A DNA stretch of 64,000 nucleotides from Paenibacillus nuruki (GCF_001721045.1 NZ_MDER01000027.1:1-64000); one strand, 5' to 3'; shown: positions 19,547 through 29,524, numbered from the stretch's first letter. Notes: generated by a model not told the origin, from the letters alone. Numbers and translations: made by a program.

Positions 19547-20074
19547 ATGACAACACATCAAATCGAACAATTATATGTTGAAGGTATTATTAATGACGAT
19601 ACGCTAACTGATATTTTGCATCAATGGGCAGTCGTGCCACTGCTTTATGATGATGGTCACGAGATTGCAGTCGAAGACTATTTCAATCATCTTGAACATT
19701 CATTGGGTGTAGAAGCTTATGCTGCTGCTCAATCACTATATGAGCTATCTGTACAAGCTTCTCGCCGCTTTGCTGAACCGGATGTATATGAAGTGTTGCA
19801 AGACTGTATCAGCTTGCAGGAAGACTTGTGGATGACCAATGTTCTGACATTAGGAGATTGGATTCATTGGATGGAACAAGCGTCTCAAGGAAAGCTTGAT
19901 TTGCCTGTGATGGATTTCCATAGTCTATTTGAAGATTTGCCTGAAGGATATATGATTCAAGATTTCCATGATGATCTATTATTTATGCTGGAGCAAGAAG
20001 ATCATCCTAAATACCAAGAAGCTTTAAAACAACAACAACTGTTGTATCGTCAACTAGGTGTGACTGCTTCCTAG
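19547..20074 (+). CDS. Hypothetical acidic protein, 175 residues
   Basis: I do not recognise a family. It has no signal peptide or membrane segment, is strongly acidic, and appears largely helical with many Trp, Tyr and Leu. A good TTTGGAGG site precedes the ATG. It is the last gene before a strong bidirectional terminator and is probably co-transcribed with the cysteine-rich gene. Confidence 0.7.
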   Translation: MTTHQIEQLYVEGIINDDTLTDILHQWAVVPLLYDDGHEIAVEDYFNHLEHSLGVEAYAAAQSLYELSVQASRRFAEPDVYEVLQDCISLQEDLWMTNVLTLGDWIHWMEQASQGKLDLPVMDFHSLFEDLPEGYMIQDFHDDLLFMLEQEDHPKYQEALKQQQLLYRQLGVTAS

Positions 20075-20113
20075 TCTATCCCCTATGATATGAATAATGA
20101 TGTTATTCACATC

Positions 20114-20154
20114 AAAAAAAGACGCTCAGCTATATTAGCTTGAGCGTCTTTTTT
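20114..20154. terminator. Bidirectional terminator between the 175-residue gene and the first subtilase
   Basis: AAAAAAAGACGCTCA pairs with TGAGCGTCTTTTTT around a short loop that itself can pair (GCTA/TAGC). Confidence 0.92.
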
Positions 20155-20200
20155 GTTACTTATGATCGGGTTAATCAGGTGTGTACCCGTTTATTCAGTA

Positions 20201-23200
20201 TTACTTTTTAGGAGCCGTAATTTTTACCAAGGCATTTACAGTAACCGTTGCTGTTGGATCTGTTACTGAAGTGATTTGGATTTTCAATCGAGTCATACGT
20301 GATCCAGAAGCTGGATACTTAATCAATACACCTTTGTTATCTACATATTTCAGATCATCGCTAGACAATACTTTATAATCTAGACGATTATCGTTTGGCA
20401 ATGTAATCACAGATTGTCCAAGAACATTGTTACCATCAATAATGTAGTTAAATGGTTTTTTCGCTGTAGCAATACGTGTTTTCTCTGTACCTACAATACG
20501 GTATTGAGCAGAAGATGTATGAATCGAGTTGCTATCTACTGCACCTGTTGGAGAAACATTGTATGCAGCCAATTGCAATTTGTACGTTCCTGGCTCTAAT
20601 GCTTTGAGAGAAACCGTACCATTAGCTGAAGCCATGACTACATTATCAATATCATTGAACTGGTAGTATCCCGGGTCAAATAAAGGATAACCTTCTTCAG
20701 TTGGAGATTGAACATATTGAGCGGCTGTTCCTCTAAGCTCATCGTCCAGACCATACACGTTCAATTCAATAACATTAGAATCTTGCGACGTTAAATGGAA
20801 ACCTACATCTGTTACATCTTGTTTGCCATCCAAACGAATATTGGTATTGCTTACTGTCACTTCTTGAATACCTAAGCCTGTATCTGGTAATTCAGTACCT
20901 ACATGCAATACAAATGGTAAATGCAATGTAGGATAACCATTAGCTGTTAATACCACTTCACCTTCATAAGGCCCTGTTGCCGCAGCAGCGTTCGGTTTGA
21001 CGGCTAATGAGAATTCTTTGGTTGAGTTGCCACCTAGTAAGATCGAACCATTAGCATCCAATCCTTTAAGTGTAGCACTGATATTACTTACATCCGGTGT
21101 TGAAGTCGGATTGTAAGGATCAGAAGTGACATCAGCATGCAATTGAATGCTTGCTTTGTAAGACACTGTTAAAGCAGAAGTGTTTTTCAATTGTAATTTT
21201 TTCGTTTGTTCTGCACTACCTGGTTTTAATACGCCAAATGCAGCGGAAGAACCATAGTTAGTCACTGTTTTCTTATTCAAGTTTTTATCCAAAATAACAA
21301 TCGATTCTACCGTTTCCAATAATGCTGGAGAGTAGACTGCTGATGCTACATTTGCACGTCCAGCACCTTGAGAATAGACATCGTATTGTGTATCATTCTC
21401 ATCTTTGATCACATCTGCTGTATTCACCAATGCTGCGCGAATATCAAATGGTGTCCAATCCGGATGTTCTTGTTTCAGTAATACAGCTAGACCTGCAATA
21501 TGCGGGCTTGCCATACTTGTTCCGTTTTGACGCGTATATGCTTCAGCATAAGAAGCATCTTTGATAAATTTACCGTAAGCAGGAATTGTAGATTCAATAC
21601 TTACACCTGGAGCCACTAGATCAGGTTTAATACCTAGAAGTCCATCTTGGTTAGGACCACGTGAACTGAAATCAGCCATCGTGTCGCCGCGTTGTTCTGT
21701 TTTTGGATAGCTGCTTCCGAATTTGAATGTTAATGCATCCGCAGAAGATTTCAATGCTTCTTTAGCTAAAGCACGTCCTTCTTTACCTGCCATATCAAAT
21801 GTTGGAATATATTCGAATCCATCCCCTAAGAATGCGCTCGAACCGATTGGACCATCACGTCCAACCACACTTTCAGACAAGTCAGCTTCTAACGGATTGG
21901 AAGCTTTAACATTACCGTTGAAAATGATAGCCGCTTTGGCTCCATTGTCTTTAGCTACTTTGATTTTGTCTACGAATGTTGCACTACCACGCGAGATCAA
22001 AACCACTTTGTTTTTCACATCTTTGCCTTTATAATCACCCACTAGACCCAATCCTACATACACTCCATCTAATGGAGAAGTACCTAGAACTCTTTGGAAA
22101 TCTTCGTTTCCTGTACGCCAAGCCATTAAGTTCAATCCATACGATTGACCATAAGCATCTGCTGTTACCGTTGTTGTCTCATTTGCATTGTGATAATTAA
22201 CTGCCGCAGCACTTACTGCCTCTGCTGTCGCAGCAGCTTCACTACTGTATACCGAAGCCGTTACGGTTGAAGCGAACTGTTTGGTAGGAATAGTAGAAGC
22301 TCCTACAGAAATAGCCAATTGGGAAGATGCAGGTGAACCCATAGAATAGTAGTAATATCCTTGTTTGGCTGCATTACCATTTGCAATAACGGCTACAACT
22401 CCACTGAGTACAGCATTGTTGATCGCGATAACGTCTGGTGAGTTGACATCTTTCTCAGCATCAGAACCTAGAGATAAGTTGATAACATCCATACCGTCTT
22501 TAACCGCACGTTCGATTCCATCAATAACCTGTGCGGAAGAACCGGAAGAACGTCCTGTCTCTGCGTTACGTCCCAATACTTTGTATACATAAAGATCTGC
22601 ATCATAAGCGATCCCTTTTTGTACGATATCACTTGTTTTGTTCGCTGCACGACCTACAATCGTTCCTGATACGTGAGTACCATGCGATGTACCGGCAAAT
22701 CCTGTACCGTACGGATCGTCTTCAATAGCGATAGGTGGCTCTTCATACGGATCGTTATCTTTTTCAAATGAATCGTATCCGCCTTTATAAGCACCTTTCA
22801 AATCAGGATGCTCATAATCAACACCTGTATCGATAACACCCACTTTAACACCTTTACCTGTTAATCCTTTTTGCCAAGCCACAGGTGCACCAATTAAGTT
22901 CAAAGGAGAAGCATCATATGTAGCTGCTGTTGCTGTAAGCGAAGGAGGATCTTGTACAGGAATCGTGTAATACACACTATTCTCATAAATAGACTTTACA
23001 CCTGGCAATTCAGCCAACTTGGGAATTTGATTTGCTGGAATCGATACTTCCATACCGTTAAGTACCGTATTGTAGCGATAATTAACTTTAAGCAAAATAC
23101 CTTGCGCTTTGGCTGCATTCACAATAGCAGATTGTTGAGAATCAATTGCTGTTTCTGTAGATTCTGTAGCAAAGCTACGTACACCTGCTTCAGCAGCATA

Positions 23201-23470
23201 TTGACCTATAGCAACCGGTTGATTAGACAATTGCACGATAACGCGTATTACTTTACTAGAAGTCACATTTAATTTAGGCGAAATAACAGGTGCTTCGTTT
23301 GAAGTCTGATTAAGCAACACTGTCGGTAGATTGCGTCCTATTTCGTACGGAGATGTTGCTGTACCTGCTTCAGCTGCGAAAGAAGCAGTTGGCGATAATA
23401 AAGTACCTACAGCTAGAACAGCTGCCATGGAAACAACCGAAAATTTACGGATAACGTGTAACTTCGTCAA
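20201..23470 (-). CDS. Secreted subtilisin-like serine protease (Vpr-like), copy 1
   Basis: 1089 residues. Signal peptide (about 1-33, ending SFAAEA), an inhibitor-I9-type propeptide (about 75-165), then the S8 catalytic domain with Asp214 (VGVIDTGVD), His263 (TSHGTHVSG) and Ser652 (NGTSMASPH). A protease-associated domain is inserted at about 465-575, and a long C-terminal beta-rich, fibronectin-like region follows. It would be an extracellular protease. The start is TTG after GAGGGAAATCA. A close paralogue with the same layout lies immediately upstream, so this is a tandem duplication. No cell-wall anchor motif was seen. Confidence 0.94.
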   Translation of the reverse strand: MTKLHVIRKFSVVSMAAVLAVGTLLSPTASFAAEAGTATSPYEIGRNLPTVLLNQTSNEAPVISPKLNVTSSKVIRVIVQLSNQPVAIGQYAAEAGVRSFATESTETAIDSQQSAIVNAAKAQGILLKVNYRYNTVLNGMEVSIPANQIPKLAELPGVKSIYENSVYYTIPVQDPPSLTATAATYDASPLNLIGAPVAWQKGLTGKGVKVGVIDTGVDYEHPDLKGAYKGGYDSFEKDNDPYEEPPIAIEDDPYGTGFAGTSHGTHVSGTIVGRAANKTSDIVQKGIAYDADLYVYKVLGRNAETGRSSGSSAQVIDGIERAVKDGMDVINLSLGSDAEKDVNSPDVIAINNAVLSGVVAVIANGNAAKQGYYYYSMGSPASSQLAISVGASTIPTKQFASTVTASVYSSEAAATAEAVSAAAVNYHNANETTTVTADAYGQSYGLNLMAWRTGNEDFQRVLGTSPLDGVYVGLGLVGDYKGKDVKNKVVLISRGSATFVDKIKVAKDNGAKAAIIFNGNVKASNPLEADLSESVVGRDGPIGSSAFLGDGFEYIPTFDMAGKEGRALAKEALKSSADALTFKFGSSYPKTEQRGDTMADFSSRGPNQDGLLGIKPDLVAPGVSIESTIPAYGKFIKDASYAEAYTRQNGTSMASPHIAGLAVLLKQEHPDWTPFDIRAALVNTADVIKDENDTQYDVYSQGAGRANVASAVYSPALLETVESIVILDKNLNKKTVTNYGSSAAFGVLKPGSAEQTKKLQLKNTSALTVSYKASIQLHADVTSDPYNPTSTPDVSNISATLKGLDANGSILLGGNSTKEFSLAVKPNAAAATGPYEGEVVLTANGYPTLHLPFVLHVGTELPDTGLGIQEVTVSNTNIRLDGKQDVTDVGFHLTSQDSNVIELNVYGLDDELRGTAAQYVQSPTEEGYPLFDPGYYQFNDIDNVVMASANGTVSLKALEPGTYKLQLAAYNVSPTGAVDSNSIHTSSAQYRIVGTEKTRIATAKKPFNYIIDGNNVLGQSVITLPNDNRLDYKVLSSDDLKYVDNKGVLIKYPASGSRMTRLKIQITSVTDPTATVTVNALVKITAPKK

Positions 23471-23863
23471 ATGATTTCCCTCGTTTCGTTAAGTTAGATA
23501 GTGTGTGTAATGATTTTTTACCGAACTAAAAGGTAGCCCCAGAATTAAACCGTTAACATCTTACTTTAAGTGTAAGCTATAGTAACCTCCTTTAATGAGA
23601 ATGTGAGGAAGATTTTGTAACATAAAGTTATATTACCACCTGAATTAACCAGTGGCTAGATATTTTATCCATCTATAGAGAAAATTTGCGTTAGTTATAA
23701 TGAAATAATGAATTTTTATCAATCTTTAACCAAATTTATAATATATATTACATTAAATGGAATAAAAAAGAACCTCTCCTATAGTACTACCTTACCCGCA
23801 GGTTGGATAGTATCTATTGTGAAAGGTTCTTTTTTGTTTACTATTTAGATCGATATTTTTTCA
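23471..23863. other. Intergenic region between the two subtilase genes
   Basis: 393 bp without a credible gene. It contains the terminator of copy 2 (23764-23835) and the likely promoter of copy 1. A 25-bp block at 23612-23636 is shared with the region upstream of copy 2 (27221-27245; 21 of 25 bases identical). A GGAGG-containing stretch near 23585 has no start codon that opens a frame of note. Confidence 0.6.
23764..23835 (-). terminator. Terminator after subtilase copy 2
   Basis: AAAAAAGAACCT pairs with AGGTTCTTTTTT, with a partly paired inner arm; a minus-strand T-run follows. Confidence 0.88.
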
Positions 23864-26800
23864 TTATTTTGCAGGTGCTTTAATTTTGACTAATGCTTTG
23901 ACCGTTGTCTGGACAGTAGGATCTGCTACTGAACGAATCTGAATATTTAATTTTACGATACGCGAACCAGAAGCGGGATACTTCAAAAGTGTTCCAGTAT
24001 TATCTACATATTTGGCATCACTTGTAGATAATACTTTGTAGGTGATCCGTTCTGTATCGTTTAGTGCAATCACGGGTTTACCGATCTTATTTTGTCCATC
24101 CAAAATATAATGGAACGGTTTTGCGGCGGTATGGATTCGATCTTTCTCCGTACCTGTAATGCGATAAGAGGTGTAAGCAGGATGAACAGAGTTAGGATCT
24201 GTCACCCCCTGCGGATTCACATGATATACAGCCAGTTCTAATTTGTATTGTCCCGGCGGGAGTGCTTTGAGAGAAGTTCCGTTATTGTCAGATACCATCA
24301 CGACATTATCTATATCGTTAAAGTTATAATACCCTGGCTTAAATAATGGGTATCCCTCATCAGTAACCGGTTGAACGACTTGTGCCAGTGTTCCTTGAGC
24401 AACATCATTCATATCATACACATTTAATTCCATGACATTGGAATCGGTAGCTGTTAAGTGAAAACCAATATCTATACTATCTTGCTTGCCATCTAAACGA
24501 ATGTCTCGATCACTTAACGTCACTTCTTGTAGTCCTAATCCAGCATCAGGAAGATTGGTTCCTACATGGAGAACGAATGGTAGATGCAATGTAGGATAAC
24601 CATTAGCTGTTAATACCACATCGCCTTCATAATCTCCTGTTACAGCAGTAGCATCGGGTTGAACAGCTAAAGCAAACGATTTAGTCGATTGCCCATTAAC
24701 CAGAATAGAGCCGTCTGGATTTACTCCTTTTAACCGTGCTGCAATATGACTTACATCTGGCGTTGCTACAGGTTGATAAGGATCTGATGTCACGCTTGGA
24801 TTCATGTGTACAGTCGCTTGATATTGTATACTCGTGGTCGATGTATTTTTAATTTGCAATGTTTTGGACTGTTCTGCCCCACCTGCCGCAACTACGCCAA
24901 AAGCAGCAGAAGAACCATAGTTGGTCACTGTTTTCTTTTTCAATTCTTTATCCAAAATTGTAATCGGTTCTACGGTTTCAAGCACAGCTGGTGAATAGAC
25001 AGCATCGATTACATTTACACGTCCACTTCCTTGAGAATAGACGTCATATAAAGTTCCTTTTTCATCTTTAAGCGGCTTGGCTGTATTCGCTAGAATCGCC
25101 CGAATATCAAATGGAGTCCAGTCAGGATGCTCCTGTTTTAACAAAGCCGCTAGACCAGCCACATGAGGACTAGCCATGCTCGTTCCATTTTGTCGTAAAT
25201 AAGCTTCTTTATACGAAGCATCTTTAATTAATTTGCCATATGCCGGGAATGTTGATTCAATATTCGTTCCTGGAGCCACAAAATCAGGCTTGATCCCGAG
25301 CAATCCATCTTGATTCGGTCCACGGGAACTAAAATCAGCGATAGTATCTCCAATAGAAGATGTTTTGGGATATTGCTTTCCGAATGTAAATGTTAATGGC
25401 GTTGTAGGAGATTGTATAGCTTTTCTTGCTAAGGCACGTCCTGCTTCACCTGCCATATCAAAGCTTGGAATATAAGGATAACCATCTCCAATATAAGCTC
25501 CGCTTCCAATATTTCCATCTCGCCCTGCTATATGTTCGGATAAGTCAGCTTGAGTAGAATCATTGATTTGAGCATCTCCATTGAAAATAATAACCGCTTT
25601 GGCTCCTTTAGATTTGGCAAGGGTTATTTTATCTGTGAATTTAGAACCTCCACGTGAGATCAATACCACTTTATTTTGTACATCTTTGCCTTTATAATCA
25701 TCATCCAATCCTAAGCCTACATATACTCCTTGATACAACGTATTTCCCAAATATTGAGCAAAATCATCTTGCTGGGTGCGCCATGCGATCGCCTGCAAAG
25801 AATAACTTTGTGCATACGTATCTTGACTCACCGAATCAGCATCATACACAGAAGCTGTAACCGATGCTTGATATTGAGTACCCGGAACAGTTGAAGCACC
25901 TACTGAAATCGCCAATGGCGAAGTAGCTGGAGAACCTAAAGAATAGTAATAGGAACCTGGAGCAGCTGCATTTCCGTTCGCAACCACCACAACAACACCG
26001 CTTAATACAGCATTATTAATAGCAATCACATCTGGTGAATTCACATCTTTGTCTGCGTCTGTTCCTAACGATAAATTAATAACATCCATACCGTCTTTAA
26101 CTGCATGTTCGATACCGTCAATAATTTGCGCTGTCGTACCTGTAGAACGCCCTGTCTGCGAGTCACGTCCTAATACTTTGTAGACATGAAGTTCTGCATC
26201 ATAAGCGACTCCTTTTTGCACAATTTCACTGGTTTTATTCGCCGCTTGCCCTACGATTGTACCGGATACATGGGTACCATGAGATGTTCCTGCAAATCCC
26301 AATCCTTGAGGATCATCTTGTACAGATAACGGTGGATCTTCATAAGGGTCATTATCATGGTGAACAGAATCATAACCCCCTTTATAAGCGCCTTTCAAAT
26401 CTGGGTGTTCATAATCTATCCCAGTATCGATCACTCCGACTTTAACACCTTTACCAGTTAACCCTTTTTGCCAGGCCATCGGAGCACCGATTAGGTTAAG
26501 TGGTGAAGCATCATATGTAGCACTGGTTGCAGTGAGTGTAGCTGGTTCCTGTACAGGAATCGTATAATAATTATTATTTTCATAAATAGATTTGATACCC
26601 GGAATCTCAGCCAGAGTCGAAATTTGATTAGCAGGTATCGAAATCTCCATCCCATTGAGTACAGTGTTATAACGATAATTCACTGTCATCTTAATCCCTT
26701 TAGCTTTGGCGGCATTGGTAAAAGTAGACTGTTGTGAATCTATCGTTGTTGCTGTAGAAGCCATCACTTGCGAATCTTCTACCGATTGAGTGGTGAATCC

Positions 26801-27094
26801 TTGTACTGCTTGATCTGCTTCATATCGACCCACTGCAACAGGTTCATTATTAAGCTGGACAATCACTCGAATGATTTGGCTGGATTTGAGATTGATATGC
26901 CGTGAAATGATAGGAGCTGTATTCGCAGATGAATGTAATAATGATGCATTCGCTGTTGATGTTAATTCATAAGGAGATGTGATGGTACCTTCTTCAGCAG
27001 CAAAAGAACGATTTGGTGATAATAAGGTACTTACTGTAAGCAAGGCTGTTAATGTGATCATAGAACATGTACGCATAGCTTTGACTTTATTCAA
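23864..27094 (-). CDS. Secreted subtilisin-like serine protease (Vpr-like), copy 2
   Basis: 1076 residues from the TTG at 27094. This start has the same GAGGGATATCA-TTG context as copy 1, and a longer reading from 27127 has no ribosome binding site. Signal peptide ending SFAAEE, propeptide, catalytic Asp223 (VGVIDTGID), His272 (TSHGTHVSG) and Ser639 (NGTSMASPH), PA insert, and a C-terminal beta-rich region. It lacks an Ala/Thr-rich stretch of about 20 residues that copy 1 carries after the first VTASVY, and has a short extra segment in the propeptide. Substrate is unknown. Confidence 0.94.
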   Translation of the reverse strand: MNKVKAMRTCSMITLTALLTVSTLLSPNRSFAAEEGTITSPYELTSTANASLLHSSANTAPIISRHINLKSSQIIRVIVQLNNEPVAVGRYEADQAVQGFTTQSVEDSQVMASTATTIDSQQSTFTNAAKAKGIKMTVNYRYNTVLNGMEISIPANQISTLAEIPGIKSIYENNNYYTIPVQEPATLTATSATYDASPLNLIGAPMAWQKGLTGKGVKVGVIDTGIDYEHPDLKGAYKGGYDSVHHDNDPYEDPPLSVQDDPQGLGFAGTSHGTHVSGTIVGQAANKTSEIVQKGVAYDAELHVYKVLGRDSQTGRSTGTTAQIIDGIEHAVKDGMDVINLSLGTDADKDVNSPDVIAINNAVLSGVVVVVANGNAAAPGSYYYSLGSPATSPLAISVGASTVPGTQYQASVTASVYDADSVSQDTYAQSYSLQAIAWRTQQDDFAQYLGNTLYQGVYVGLGLDDDYKGKDVQNKVVLISRGGSKFTDKITLAKSKGAKAVIIFNGDAQINDSTQADLSEHIAGRDGNIGSGAYIGDGYPYIPSFDMAGEAGRALARKAIQSPTTPLTFTFGKQYPKTSSIGDTIADFSSRGPNQDGLLGIKPDFVAPGTNIESTFPAYGKLIKDASYKEAYLRQNGTSMASPHVAGLAALLKQEHPDWTPFDIRAILANTAKPLKDEKGTLYDVYSQGSGRVNVIDAVYSPAVLETVEPITILDKELKKKTVTNYGSSAAFGVVAAGGAEQSKTLQIKNTSTTSIQYQATVHMNPSVTSDPYQPVATPDVSHIAARLKGVNPDGSILVNGQSTKSFALAVQPDATAVTGDYEGDVVLTANGYPTLHLPFVLHVGTNLPDAGLGLQEVTLSDRDIRLDGKQDSIDIGFHLTATDSNVMELNVYDMNDVAQGTLAQVVQPVTDEGYPLFKPGYYNFNDIDNVVMVSDNNGTSLKALPPGQYKLELAVYHVNPQGVTDPNSVHPAYTSYRITGTEKDRIHTAAKPFHYILDGQNKIGKPVIALNDTERITYKVLSTSDAKYVDNTGTLLKYPASGSRIVKLNIQIRSVADPTVQTTVKALVKIKAPAK

Positions 27095-27432
27095 ATGATA
27101 TCCCTCTTTTCGATGACTAAAATTCAAATCGTTTTCTTTCTCTTACAATCGTTTGACATACATAAGTAATACATAATGACGACTTCATAAATACAGAATA
27201 CTTCACTGTTCATTATGCTAATTTTGTAATACAAAGCTATATTATCATTAAGATGTAGTGATCGACTAGACCCAATATAGAACTATTTATCCTATTTTGA
27301 TAGTTATAATTAAAATATACGCTTTTAATAATCATATTCTGGTGAAATGAAATAGTTATTACTTTTATTGGAACAAAAAACCACTTCTACCTTATGACAG
27401 GCGAAAGTGGTTCTATTTTATAGGGTACGATT
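27095..27432. other. Intergenic region upstream of subtilase copy 2
   Basis: 338 bp, AT-rich, no gene. It holds the GbsR-type gene's terminator (27374-27412) and, at 27221-27245, the 25-bp block shared with the upstream region of copy 1. That block includes the palindrome TTTGTA-T-TACAAA. Confidence 0.6.
27374..27412 (-). terminator. Terminator after the GbsR-type gene
   Basis: AACCACTT pairs with AAGTGGTT, followed on the minus strand by TTTTTTG. The stem is short but well placed. Confidence 0.7.
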
Positions 27433-27987
27433 CTATTCTTCTTTAGGTACAAAATCGAAAATTTGTCCTTCTTCCATAAGATCAATCAGACGATCTAACC
27501 ACATATAATAACGTACTGCTTCTTCCATTTTCTCTTTATCTTTCATCAATACTTGGGTCGCTGGTGACTCACTATCGAGATCAACAATCAATTTATCGAT
27601 TTCTTTGACCGATTTGCGTAACACTAAAATATTACTTTCAACCGATTTGCGCCATTTGATAGCGAAAAAATCAGTAAATGTCTGATACCAGTCATATTCG
27701 ACTTCATATAAGTCTTTACGTGACCCTTTTTCCCAGACTTTATTAACCATACGTAAATCTAGCAAATTGCGGATACCTGTACTCATGCTTGTTTTACTCA
27801 TCGCCATTTCAGTACCCATATCATCTAAAGTCATAGGTTTGTCTGCAAAAAACAACATTCCATATAAATGTCCTGTAGATAATGTTACTCCATATAGATC
27901 CATATTACGTCCGATGACTTCGATAACGCGTTTTCTTACTTTTTCTACTGCCTCTTGCTGTGATGCATTTAATTGGTCCAAGCTCAT
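27433..27987 (-). CDS. GbsR/OpcR-family (MarR-like) regulator
   Basis: 184 residues. The winged-helix core (LTLDDMGTEMAMSKTSMSTGIRNL-like, then MVNKVWEKGSRKDLYEVEYDW) is that of the GbsR family. These proteins repress compatible-solute uptake or glycine-betaine synthesis genes; choline and betaine are known effectors in B. subtilis GbsR. It is divergent from the OpuA-type importer genes, a layout that fits OpcR-like control. The intergenic region carries two types of palindrome that could be its operator. Confidence 0.9.
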   Translation of the reverse strand: MSLDQLNASQQEAVEKVRKRVIEVIGRNMDLYGVTLSTGHLYGMLFFADKPMTLDDMGTEMAMSKTSMSTGIRNLLDLRMVNKVWEKGSRKDLYEVEYDWYQTFTDFFAIKWRKSVESNILVLRKSVKEIDKLIVDLDSESPATQVLMKDKEKMEEAVRYYMWLDRLIDLMEEGQIFDFVPKEE

Positions 27988-28321
27988 GCTTGCACACTCC
28001 TATTCTATATATACAGTTTATTCTTTATGATCTGGATATTATGTTTTCTTAAATCATTTTAAAAAAGATAATCTCAAAAGTAAAGTCTCAAAATGAATAG
28101 TATGACTGAGAATATGAGCGTATATTAAAGTATTCCTTATAAACTTTCCGTACAGTTTTTTCTGTACATACTAAATATACGGGTTTTACGGTTGATTTGC
28201 AAACTTATATTTGTTACAATGAATCTCGTCGGTTTGCAAATGATGAAAATAATCATTTATTTTCTGTAAGTATAATGTTTTTCATCTTTATCTTCCTACT
28301 ATATAAAAGGGGTGACAAATA
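27988..28321. promoter_or_regulatory. Divergent control region of GbsR-type gene and opuA operon
   Basis: 334 bp. It contains the inverted repeat GTACAG-N6-CTGTAC at 28150-28167, a promoter TTGATT-N17-TACAAT at 28192-28220 for the opuA genes, and two copies of TTTGCAAA (28196-28203 and 28233-28240) flanking the -10 box. One or both palindrome types may bind the divergent GbsR-type repressor; the sequence alone cannot decide. Confidence 0.6.
28192..28220 (+). promoter_or_regulatory. Probable opuA operon promoter (SigA type)
   Basis: TTGATT (28192-28197), 17-bp spacer, TACAAT (28215-28220). It is 101 bp upstream of the GTG start. Confidence 0.65.
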
Positions 28322-29524
28322 GTGTCTATTTTAGAAATCAAAAATGTAAGTAAATTGTTCGGTCCAAACGCAGAACAAAATGCGAAATTATTGGATCAAG
28401 GTTGGACAAAAGAAAAAATGGCTAAAGAAAAACAGATTACTGTTGGTGTCAATCGTGTCAATATGGAGATTGAAGAAGGCGAAATCTTCGTAATCATGGG
28501 ATTGTCTGGTAGTGGTAAATCTACATTAGTACGTATGTTCAATCGCCTGATCGAACCTACCTCTGGTGAAATTCTAGTCAATGGTAAAGATCTTCGCAAA
28601 ATGAATAAAGAACAACTTCGCAATGTGCGTCGCAAAACAATCAGTATGGTCTTTCAAAAATTCGCTCTATTCCCTCATCGTAGTGTTCTCGAAAATGTGG
28701 AGTACGGACTTGAGATTCAAAAAGTGGCTAAAGCTGAACGTCGTACCAAAGCAGAAACGTCGCTTGAGTTAGTAGGTCTTAAAGGCTGGGAAACGAAAAT
28801 GCCTGACGAACTTAGTGGCGGTATGCAACAACGTGTCGGTCTAGCACGTGCTCTAGCCAATGATCCTGAAGTTCTTTTAATGGATGAAGCATTTAGTGCA
28901 CTTGATCCACTGATTCGCCGTGATATGCAAGATGAATTGCTTGAATTACAAGATAAAATGAAAAAAACAATCATCTTTATTACGCATGATCTAGATGAAG
29001 CTCTTCGTATCGGTGATCGTATTGCACTGATGAAAGATGGTGCTGTTGTCCAAATCGGTACACCGGAAGAAATCATGATCCAGCCTGCTAACTCTTATGT
29101 TGCACGCTTTGTAGAAGATGTTGATTTGTCTAAAGTATTAACTGCTGCTCATGTGATGCGCAGACCTGAGACGATCACATTGGATCGTGGACCTCGTGTA
29201 GCGCTTGAATTGATGCGTGAACGCGGTGTATCTAATCTATTCGTTATTGATCGTTCCAAAAAACTACTCGGTATTATTACTGCAGAAGATGCTGTTACCG
29301 CAATGAAAACACAACAAAAACTTGAAGACATCTTAATTCGTGATGTGCCTCAAGTAGAACCAGAACGTATGTTGAATGAACTATTTGAATTAGTCAGCAC
29401 AGCTAAATTGCCTGTTGCTGTTGTAGATGAACGTGATCGCTTAACAGGTGTATTGATTCGTGGAGCATTACTAGGTGCACTTGCCGGCGAAGTAGATAAT
29501 GGAGAGGTGAATGAGTATGCCTAA
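28322..29524 (+). CDS. opuAA: Glycine betaine/proline ABC transporter ATP-binding protein
   Basis: 400 residues. Walker A GLSGSGKSTLVR, signature LSGGMQQRVGLARAL and Walker B VLLMDEAFSALD are intact. Two CBS domains follow (about 275-390), which in OpuA systems sense ionic strength or cyclic di-AMP; the sensing here is inference. The start is GTG after AAAAGGGGTGA. The 3' end overlaps the permease gene by 14 bp. It powers uptake of compatible solutes during osmotic stress. Confidence 0.93.
   Translation: MSILEIKNVSKLFGPNAEQNAKLLDQGWTKEKMAKEKQITVGVNRVNMEIEEGEIFVIMGLSGSGKSTLVRMFNRLIEPTSGEILVNGKDLRKMNKEQLRNVRRKTISMVFQKFALFPHRSVLENVEYGLEIQKVAKAERRTKAETSLELVGLKGWETKMPDELSGGMQQRVGLARALANDPEVLLMDEAFSALDPLIRRDMQDELLELQDKMKKTIIFITHDLDEALRIGDRIALMKDGAVVQIGTPEEIMIQPANSYVARFVEDVDLSKVLTAAHVMRRPETITLDRGPRVALELMRERGVSNLFVIDRSKKLLGIITAEDAVTAMKTQQKLEDILIRDVPQVEPERMLNELFELVSTAKLPVAVVDERDRLTGVLIRGALLGALAGEVDNGEVNEYA

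Noticed and set aside
20201-27094. A mobile element explaining the duplicated proteases.
   Set aside because: No transposase, terminal repeats or target-site duplications were seen; plain tandem duplication suffices.
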